13,924 nt of DNA. Origin: DASPKX01 sp035627835 (GTDB lineage: Bacteria > Verrucomicrobiota > Verrucomicrobiia > Limisphaerales > SXQI01). Below are positions 1-4,767 of the stretch, in pieces; the stretch's first letter is position 1; each line of letters opens with the position of its first letter. The translations under genes and the position numbers were made by a program. The notes beneath the pieces were generated by a model that did not search any database, was not told the origin of the DNA, and worked only from the letters and a program-made list of their open reading frames with translations. The stretch is from contig DASPKX010000044.1 in assembly GCA_035627835.1 (NCBI GenBank), positions 1 through 13,924 on the forward strand, read 5' to 3'.

Positions 1-1118
1 TTTACGACAGCAACAATCGGTTTCTCGCTGTCGCCTTCTATGAACCGGCGTCGCCCATTCGGCTGCGGATTGTCAGCCGGGAAGCGGGGCGGGCGGTGGA
101 CGAAGCTTTTTGGAAGGCGCGCTTCGATAGTTGTGTGGAGATGCGCAAGCATGCCTTCGACGACGAGCGGACGAATGGGTATCGGCTGATTCATGGGGAG
201 AGCGAAGGGTGGCCGGGTTTGGTCTTGGATCGCTATGCTGAAACGGGGGTTCTCAAACTTTATAGCGCCGCCTGGTTCCTATTGCTCCCGACGCTTGTTG
301 AATTGGTGAGGGGCGTGGGGGTGGAGCGGGTGGTTCTCAGGATGAGCCGGAATTTGGCCGAACAAGCTCGAACGATCCCGAATTTCAAGGAGTTACGCGC
401 GCCGGGCGGGGAGGCAACTCCGGGGGTGATGGTGGAGGATGGGATCGTTCTCAGCGGGCCGCCAGTTGAGAGGCCGGTGGTGTTTCGCGAAAACGGGCTG
501 CTGTTTGAGGCGGATGTGCTGCGCGGGCAGAAGACCGGTTTCTTCCTCGACCAGCGTGATAACCGCCTTTTCACCTCAGAGCTTCGGCCAATGAAGGATT
601 TGCTGAATGTGTTCAGCTTCTCGGGGGGATTTTCGGTTTATGCGGCAGCTGCGGGCGCGGCGAGCGTCACAAACCTGGACATCAGCGCGCATGCCTTGGC
701 GAGCGCGGAACGGAACTTGAAATTGAATGCGAGCCGACCAGCGGTGGCAGCCTGCAAGCTGCACCAGGTTCAGGCGGACGCGTTCGAGTGGCTGGAGCAA
801 AGAGGGCCAAGTTATGACGTGGTAGTGTTGGATCCTCCCTCGTTGGCGAAGCGGGAGCAGGAGCGGGGGCGGGCGCTCGAGGCCTACAAGCGGCTGGCGG
901 TGTTGGGGGCGGCTCGAGTTCGTCCGGGGGGAACGTTGGTGGCAGCTTCTTGTTCCGCGCACGTGAGCCAAGAAGAATTCTTTTCTGCCGTCTTGCAGAG
1001 CCTCTCGGGCACACGGAGATCGTTTCGCGAATTGAGCCGGACGGGGCACCCCATTGACCACCCCGCGACCTTCCGGGAAGCCCAGTACCTAAAATGCATT
1101 TACTTGCAGATGGACTGA
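1..1118 (+). CDS. RlmI-like class I SAM-dependent rRNA methyltransferase (5' partial)
   Basis: Seen: the frame is open from base 3 with no start, so the gene begins upstream. The GTG at 96 is an internal codon, because the 31 codons before it (YDSNNRFLAVAFYEP..., IRLRIV) read as the end of an N-terminal PUA-type RNA-binding domain. The Rossmann methyltransferase domain follows. It contains GFFLDQRDNR (537-566), motif I NVFSFSGGFSVYA (606-644), an acidic LDIS after strand 2, motif IV LDPPSLAK (828-851), and a motif VI region with ASCSAHVS that supplies a cysteine. Known: this order is that of the COG1092 family, whose best-studied member RlmI methylates C1962 of 23S rRNA to m5C in the cytoplasm. 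The visible 371 residues fit the family length of about 390-400, so little is missing. The exact target base here is inferred. It has no functional link to the downstream pilin genes. Confidence 0.93.
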   Translation, partial: YDSNNRFLAVAFYEPASPIRLRIVSREAGRAVDEAFWKARFDSCVEMRKHAFDDERTNGYRLIHGESEGWPGLVLDRYAETGVLKLYSAAWFLLLPTLVELVRGVGVERVVLRMSRNLAEQARTIPNFKELRAPGGEATPGVMVEDGIVLSGPPVERPVVFRENGLLFEADVLRGQKTGFFLDQRDNRLFTSELRPMKDLLNVFSFSGGFSVYAAAAGAASVTNLDISAHALASAERNLKLNASRPAVAACKLHQVQADAFEWLEQRGPSYDVVVLDPPSLAKREQERGRALEAYKRLAVLGAARVRPGGTLVAASCSAHVSQEEFFSAVLQSLSGTRRSFRELSRTGHPIDHPATFREAQYLKCIYLQMD

Positions 1119-1154
1119 AGCCTGAGGCCTCGCGTTTCTAAGAAGCTGGAAGGG

Positions 1155-1196
1155 TCGGCACAATTTTCAAACTGCCGAGGGGGCCAGCCAACCCCC
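1155..1196. repeat. Two small adjacent inverted repeats after the methyltransferase gene
   Basis: TCGGCA (1155-1160) can pair with TGCCGA (1173-1178) around a 12-nt AT-rich loop. GGGGG (1179-1183) can pair with CCCCC (1192-1196) around an 8-nt loop. They lie 36-78 nt past the methyltransferase stop and could help end or stabilise its mRNA. No T-run follows, so a classical intrinsic terminator is not supported. A second TCGGCA at 1251-1256 could compete for the same TGCCGA arm. Confidence 0.25.
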
Positions 1197-1203
1197 AAGA
1201 AGA

Positions 1204-1233
1204 TTGCTTCTGCACCCTTAAAGCAGGTATAAG
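1204..1233 (+). promoter_or_regulatory. Candidate sigma-70-like promoter for pilin module 1
   Basis: TTGCTT (1204-1209), an 18-nt spacer and TATAAG (1228-1233) lie about 75 nt upstream of the first prepilin start. The -10 box matches TATAAT at five of six bases. The -35 box keeps the TTG core. Transcription would start near 1240, giving a leader of about 70 nt. This is a sequence match only and sigma-factor preferences in this lineage are not known to me. Confidence 0.35.
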
Positions 1234-1236
1234 GGT
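1214..1236. promoter_or_regulatory. Inverted repeat overlapping the candidate -10 box (possible operator)
   Basis: ACCCTTA (1214-1220) and TAAGGGT (1230-1236) form a perfect 7-bp inverted repeat with a 9-nt centre. The right half overlaps the candidate TATAAG at 1228-1233. A dimeric regulator bound here would cover the -10 region, so an operator is a reasonable guess. A chance repeat or a small hairpin is equally possible. Confidence 0.3.
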
Positions 1237-1307
1237 TCTCACTCCCGACTTCGGCAGGGAAGTTGCTCAAAGGTTATATGGTGTGGCCGTAAACGCCCGT
1301 CGAACGT

Positions 1308-1769
1308 ATGAAAATGCCAGTTTTAAGAAACCAGCGAAGCAGCCGCGCTTTTGCGATGACGGAGTTGCTAGTGGGGGTGGCTGTGTTCGGGGTGATGTTC
1401 GTGGCTCTTTACTCTGGATTCAGCGCTGGATTTGCCGTGGTGCAGCTTGCGCGCGAGAATTTGCGTGCGACGCAGATTCTTCAGGAAAAAGTGGAGACGA
1501 TCCGGCTCTACACCTGGGAGCAAATTCATGAGTCCGGATTTGTTCCAACTACCTTTACTGAGCCGTTTTACGCCGGCAAAACGGCGAACGAGAGCGGGAT
1601 TCTTTACACGGGGAAGGTCACGATTGCATCCGCGCCGATAACTGAGTCGTACAAGAACGACATGCGCCTGGTGACGATGCAGGTGACATGGCAATCGGCC
1701 GGGGTGGAACGCTCCCGCGAAATGCAAACCTTCATCTCACGGTATGGACTGCAAAATTACATCTACTAA
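1308..1769 (+). CDS. Type IV prepilin, PilV/GspI-like minor pilin (module copy 1)
   Basis: A 153-residue protein with a class III (prepilin) signal. A short basic leader ends RSSRA, followed by FAMTELLVGVAVFGVMFVAL. Cleavage is predicted between Ala14 and Phe15, which puts the expected Glu at +5 (Glu19), followed by one membrane/assembly helix. Residues 41-73 carry a motif (LARENLRA...EK.ETIRLYTWEQI) repeated almost unchanged in the second copy. The rest would be a small periplasmic beta domain ending GLQNYIY. An upstream in-frame ATG at 1278 is followed by TAA, so 1308 is the first usable start; no Shine-Dalgarno is evident. Position before PilW- and PilX-like genes matches PilV/GspI order. 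The role as a minor pilin in a type IV pilus or related machine is inferred; no ATPase, platform or secretin gene is in view. Confidence 0.85.
   Translation: MKMPVLRNQRSSRAFAMTELLVGVAVFGVMFVALYSGFSAGFAVVQLARENLRATQILQEKVETIRLYTWEQIHESGFVPTTFTEPFYAGKTANESGILYTGKVTIASAPITESYKNDMRLVTMQVTWQSAGVERSREMQTFISRYGLQNYIY
1744..1769 (+). other. 26-nt dual-coding overlap between PilV-like and PilW-like genes, copy 1
   Basis: The last eight codons and stop of the PilV-like gene (YGLQNYIY) overlap, in another frame, the first codons of the PilW-like gene (MDCKITST). The same overlap of exactly the same length occurs at 4216-4241. No Shine-Dalgarno precedes the ATG at 1744, so translation of the second gene probably depends on ribosomes already translating the first. 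Confidence 0.85.
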
Positions 1770-2292
1770 GCGCCGCCGGATCCTTGGCATGACGATGCCG
1801 GAGCTGTTGGTCGCGACAGCTGCGGGTGGTGTGCTCCTGGCTGCGGTCGCTTCTCTCATTTTCTACACAGGGCGGAGCTTTGCGGCCATGGCCAACTACG
1901 TAGATTTGGATAATTACAGCCGTGGAGCCCTCGACAAGATGTCGCAGCAGATACGGCAGACAACGAAGCTGACCTCCTACAGCACGAACAGCCTGGTTTT
2001 TGAAGATTATGACGGCAAGGCTCTGAAGTTCACGTTTGACCCTTCGGCGCGGACGCTCGTTCGGACGAAGGAGGGGGAGCCTGATGACACTTTGCTGCGG
2101 GAATGCGACGAGCTGGAATTCAGCATCTTCCAGCGGAATCCTGTGAAAGGGACTTACAACCAGTATCCAACAGCGACGCCAGAGACTTGCAAGCTGGTGC
2201 AGCTCAAGTGGACCTGCTCACGCACCATCCTTGGGTCCAAGCGAAATACCGAGAGTGTGCAATCGGCCAAAATCGTGATTCGCAAACAATGA
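1744..2292 (+). CDS. Type IV prepilin, PilW/GspJ-like minor pilin (module copy 1)
   Basis: A 182-residue prepilin. The leader MDCKITSTKRRRILG ends in the canonical Gly15. Cleavage before Met16 gives mature MTMPELLVATAAGGVLLAAV, with Glu at +5 (Glu20) and a hydrophobic helix to about residue 41. The helix continues into FYTGRSFAAMANYVDLD, which is shared with copy 2. A predicted beta-rich domain with two conserved Cys regions (REC at 119-121, TCSR at 157-160) could hold a disulfide. The C-terminus TESVQSAKIVIRKQ is identical in copy 2. The start is fixed by the leader, which is encoded in the overlap with the upstream gene. The stop overlaps the next start (ATGA at 2289-2292). Known: PilW/GspJ-type pilins join minor-pilin tip complexes. 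The specific machine here is inferred. Confidence 0.85.
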   Translation: MDCKITSTKRRRILGMTMPELLVATAAGGVLLAAVASLIFYTGRSFAAMANYVDLDNYSRGALDKMSQQIRQTTKLTSYSTNSLVFEDYDGKALKFTFDPSARTLVRTKEGEPDDTLLRECDELEFSIFQRNPVKGTYNQYPTATPETCKLVQLKWTCSRTILGSKRNTESVQSAKIVIRKQ

Positions 2293-3611
2293 AAACTTTC
2301 ATTTCCCTCACAGCAGGCCGGCGCCCTAAAGAGCGCGGCAACACGCTAATCATGATTCTGATGGTGACTGCCATCCTGGGAGTAACGTTGGCAAGTTACT
2401 TAAACCTGGTGAGCAATCAGAACATCAGCACGATGCGCTCGCAAAACTGGAACGCGGCGCTCGCCGTCGCTGAAGCGGGCATTGAGGAGGCGCTGGCTCA
2501 TTTGTACTACAACCTGACCAACCGCGGCGCGGATGGCTGGACGCTCCAGGATGGGCAATGGACGAAGGAGCGCACACTCGGCACCAGCAAATACATTGTG
2601 CAAATTACGCCGGACAACCCGCCTGTGGTCACGGCCAAGGGTTATGTAAAGCATCCGCAACGCGAAGAATTCCTGCCTCCCCGCAGTGTGCGGGTCACTG
2701 GCACCAACGACGCGCTTTGGGCGAAGGGAATGGTCGCTAAGGGGCTGATCGAGCTGAACGGGAACGGTATTCGTACAGATAGCTTCGATTCCACTGACCC
2801 GACAGCCAGCACAGGTGGCATGTATGACCCGACAAAGGCGAGAGACAACGGCGATATTGCGACCAATCTTCAAGTTACGGACGGATTGAATGTCTGGAAC
2901 GCGGATATTTACGGCAAGGCTTCCACTGGCCCTGGCGGCACTGTAAAGATCGGGCCGAACGGGTCAGTTGGTCCGATGGAATGGCACGCCGCGGGTAAGA
3001 AAGGCATCGCTCCGGGTTGGTCGAATGATGACATGAACGTGCAGTTTCCCGACGTTCGCGCGCCTTGGACCGGCGGGGCTTTCTCCGTCAATGGCACGGG
3101 AGCCACAGTTGCCGGGATTAGCTACGACTTCATCCTTGGCACTGGGAATTATGAGGCGAACGGCACAATGAACCTCAACAATAAGAAGATGCTGATCACT
3201 GGCAACGCGGTGCTATACGTGAAAGGGGACTTCAGCGTCTCAGGCAACAATGGCGGCATTTACATCGCGCCTGGAGCGAAGCTGGCAATGTATGTTAATG
3301 GCTCCAGCACCAGTATTGCAGGCAACGGCGTGGTTAATGCGACGGGGAATGCGCTGAACTTCCAATATTATGGCCTGCCCAGCAACACCTCCTTAAGCAT
3401 GGGGGGCAATGCAACATTCATTGGGTCTATCTATGCGCCTCAAGCCGCGATGGTGATGAACGGCGGCGGGAGCACCGTAACTGACTTTGTAGGGGCAAGC
3501 ATAACCGGGTCAGTCAAAATGAATGGTCATTACAACTTCCATTACGACGAAGGGCTGGGCAAGTGGGGTCCATGGCGCAGCTTCGTGGTGACGCAGTGGA
3601 ACGAGATTTAA
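2289..3611 (+). CDS. PilX-like pilus assembly protein with large C-terminal putative beta-helical domain (module copy 1)
   Basis: The ATG at 2289 (ATGA overlap) gives 440 residues; the frame is open further upstream, but that stretch lies inside the preceding gene. The N-terminus is PilX/GspK-like: basic leader ending KERG, then NTLIMILMVTAILGVTLASY, with no Glu at +5, followed by AVAEAGIEEAL, a PilX-type signature. From about residue 150 the protein is Gly/Asn-rich with short strand-turn units (ELNGNG, LITGNAVLYVKGDFSVSG, SIAGNGVV, SMGGNATFIGSIYAPQA, MNGGGS) and ends VKMNGHYNFHYDEGLG. This resembles domains I recall, with moderate certainty, as DUF7305, often fused to PilX N-termini. A stacked beta-helix is my inference. 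The likely location is the pilus tip or base, with the large domain exposed. Adhesion is a hypothesis, not shown. Confidence 0.8.
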   Translation: MKTFISLTAGRRPKERGNTLIMILMVTAILGVTLASYLNLVSNQNISTMRSQNWNAALAVAEAGIEEALAHLYYNLTNRGADGWTLQDGQWTKERTLGTSKYIVQITPDNPPVVTAKGYVKHPQREEFLPPRSVRVTGTNDALWAKGMVAKGLIELNGNGIRTDSFDSTDPTASTGGMYDPTKARDNGDIATNLQVTDGLNVWNADIYGKASTGPGGTVKIGPNGSVGPMEWHAAGKKGIAPGWSNDDMNVQFPDVRAPWTGGAFSVNGTGATVAGISYDFILGTGNYEANGTMNLNNKKMLITGNAVLYVKGDFSVSGNNGGIYIAPGAKLAMYVNGSSTSIAGNGVVNATGNALNFQYYGLPSNTSLSMGGNATFIGSIYAPQAAMVMNGGGSTVTDFVGASITGSVKMNGHYNFHYDEGLGKWGPWRSFVVTQWNEI

Positions 3612-3719
3612 GGGTTCCGAAGCAGGGCTTTTAAAGGGGTCAGGTAGCACGCAAAAGTGCTTGTCGCGCGTTCTGCTGGCAGCCACAGTCTCAATTGATC
3701 GTCTGAAAGGCTTTAGTAG
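3612..3719 (+). other. Spacer between the two pilin modules with a small hairpin
   Basis: This 108-bp gap holds AGCAC (3646-3650) and GTGCT (3657-3661) around a GCAAAA loop, and a weaker AAGC/GCTT hairpin at 3620-3630 followed by TTA. Neither makes a convincing terminator. I see no good -35/-10 pair, so copy 2 may be read through from copy 1. Confidence 0.3.
3705..3710 (+). promoter_or_regulatory. Ribosome binding site for the copy 2 PilV-like gene
   Basis: GAAAGG lies 9 nt before the ATG at 3720, with no stronger purine run nearby. It supports independent initiation at the head of module 2, in contrast to the two internal genes, which lack such a site. Confidence 0.45.
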
Positions 3720-4241
3720 ATGAACTTGCGCCGCCAAGCGAAACGCCGCAATGAGTCCGCTGCCGCCATTGTGGAAACACTCGTGGTGGTGGGTATAATC
3801 GGGACTCTGTTCCTGTCGCTTTATGGGGGCATTAGCTCTGGGTTTGCGGTGGTGAACCTGGCCCGCGAGAATCTTCGAGCGAATCAAATCGCTCTCGAAA
3901 AGATGGAGACGATTCGTCTCTACACCTGGGAGCAGATCAACTCCAACGGCTTCATCGCATCCACTTTTACAGCTCCGTTCTTCCCGCAGATTGACTACAA
4001 AGAGGTGGCCGAGAACCGGGGCGAAGATGTGTCCGAAACGGAAGCCGCATCCAACGACAACGGCTTCAATTATTACGGCACAGTCACTGTCACCAACGCC
4101 CCCGCTGACACTCCCGCAGCTTACGCGGACAGCATGCGGAGGATCATCGTGACGATCAGTTGGACAAACGGGACTATTCCGCGGGTGCGGGAAATGGAGA
4201 CGCTCGTTTCCGAGTATGGAATGCAGAATTACATCTACTAA
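3720..4241 (+). CDS. Type IV prepilin, PilV/GspI-like minor pilin (module copy 2)
   Basis: A 173-residue paralogue of the gene at 1308. Leader MNLRRQAKRRNESA is followed by AAIVETLVVVGIIGTLFLSL. Using Glu19 as the +5 residue, cleavage falls between Ala14 and Ala15, so both -1 and +1 are Ala, where Gly and Phe are usual. Residues 41-73 match copy 1 at 28 of 33 positions without gaps, and the C-terminus GMQNYIY matches GLQNYIY. The extra length is an acidic segment around residues 88-113 (QIDYKEVAENRGEDVSETEA), probably a surface loop in the globular domain. GAAAGG at 3705-3710 serves the start. The gene overlaps the next by 26 nt. Role inferred: minor pilin that assembles with its two neighbours. 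Confidence 0.83.
   Translation: MNLRRQAKRRNESAAAIVETLVVVGIIGTLFLSLYGGISSGFAVVNLARENLRANQIALEKMETIRLYTWEQINSNGFIASTFTAPFFPQIDYKEVAENRGEDVSETEAASNDNGFNYYGTVTVTNAPADTPAAYADSMRRIIVTISWTNGTIPRVREMETLVSEYGMQNYIY
4216..4241 (+). other. 26-nt dual-coding overlap between PilV-like and PilW-like genes, copy 2
   Basis: This is the same arrangement as at 1744-1769. Over 29 aligned bases the two overlaps differ at two positions. One changes Leu to Met in the upstream frame and Asp to Glu in the downstream frame. The other is silent upstream (Gln) and Lys to Arg downstream. All changes are conservative, as expected under selection in both frames. Confidence 0.85.
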
Positions 4242-4767
4242 GCGACGGCTCCAACGGGGCATGTCACTGGTGGAGTTGATGGTCGCGCTGACCATCGGGA
4301 GCATCTCCATGACCGCGCTGGCCGCGCTGACTTTCTACACCGCGCGGAGCTTCGCCGCGCTGACAAACTACGTCGATCTCGACAAGAAGAGCCGCGATGC
4401 GCTTGACCGGATGACGCAGATGGTGCGCCAGAGCGATGGGTTGCTGGATTTCGACTCGCACTCGGTGACCTTCAGCTACGACAACGGGGCGCAATCACTG
4501 ACCTACAGCTACGATCCGAACACCCGGGAACTCACGCAGACGCTCGGCACAACCAAGCGCACACTCCTGACGGAATGCGATTATTTGAAGTTTGAAGTTT
4601 TTAAGCGCAACCCAATGAACGGGAGCTATGACCAATATCCGGCCTCATTGGACACTGACGGAGCCAAGATCATCCAGGTGAGCTGGCTTTGTTCGCGAAC
4701 GATCCTGGGCAAGACGATGAACACCGAGAGCGTGCAATCGGCAAAAATCGTCATCCGCAAACAATGA
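4216..4767 (+). CDS. Type IV prepilin, PilW/GspJ-like minor pilin (module copy 2)
   Basis: A 183-residue paralogue of the protein at 1744. The leader MECRITSTKRRLQRG ends in Gly15. The mature start MSLVELMVALTIGSISMTAL has Glu20 at +5. The helix runs on into FYTARSFAALTNYVDLD, close to copy 1. The globular part keeps the paired Cys regions (TECDYLKFEVF and WLCSRTILG) and the identical tail TESVQSAKIVIRKQ. It starts inside the upstream gene without its own Shine-Dalgarno and ends in ATGA shared with the next gene, so translation is probably coupled on both sides. Known: PilW/GspJ-like proteins bridge PilV/GspI- and PilX/GspK-like subunits in tip complexes. That this holds here is inferred from order and pairing. 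Confidence 0.85.
   Translation: MECRITSTKRRLQRGMSLVELMVALTIGSISMTALAALTFYTARSFAALTNYVDLDKKSRDALDRMTQMVRQSDGLLDFDSHSVTFSYDNGAQSLTYSYDPNTRELTQTLGTTKRTLLTECDYLKFEVFKRNPMNGSYDQYPASLDTDGAKIIQVSWLCSRTILGKTMNTESVQSAKIVIRKQ

Larger units (their letters stand above)
1308..3611 (+). repeat. Tandem pilin module, copy 1 (PilV-like, PilW-like, PilX-like)
   Basis: This is the first of two adjacent three-gene units with the same gene order, strand, overlaps and terminal motifs; the second unit spans 3720-6362. The copies are clearly diverged: identity is patchy and concentrated at the prepilin N-termini, the gene junctions and the C-terminal FHYDE motif. This suggests an old duplication kept by selection rather than an assembly artefact or a recent repeat. 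Only 108 bp separate the two units. Confidence 0.85.

Noticed and set aside
96..98. GTG as the start of the methyltransferase gene
   Set aside because: The frame stays open to the window edge, and the codons before it encode the end of a PUA-like domain, so the true start lies upstream.
1283..1531. 82-codon + strand frame at the head of pilin module 1
   Set aside because: It overlaps the prepilin gene in another frame and shows no signal, domain or coding character; the 1308 frame has the prepilin motif and a paralogue.
2103..2288. N-terminal extension of the first PilX-like protein
   Set aside because: These codons lie inside the PilW-like gene and would bury the PilX leader; the ATG at 2289 in the ATGA overlap, mirrored in copy 2, is the better start. 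The same applies at 4689-4763.
3646..3690. c-di-GMP-I (GEMM) riboswitch before pilin module 2, suggested by ACGCAAAA
   Set aside because: Only the short ACGCAAA string matches; the following GCC helix and the tetraloop-receptor arms cannot be found. An Rfam covariance search would settle it.
3510..4310. 266-codon minus-strand open frame
   Set aside because: It is antisense to three well-supported genes and its translation resembles no protein; long antisense frames are expected in GC-rich coding DNA.
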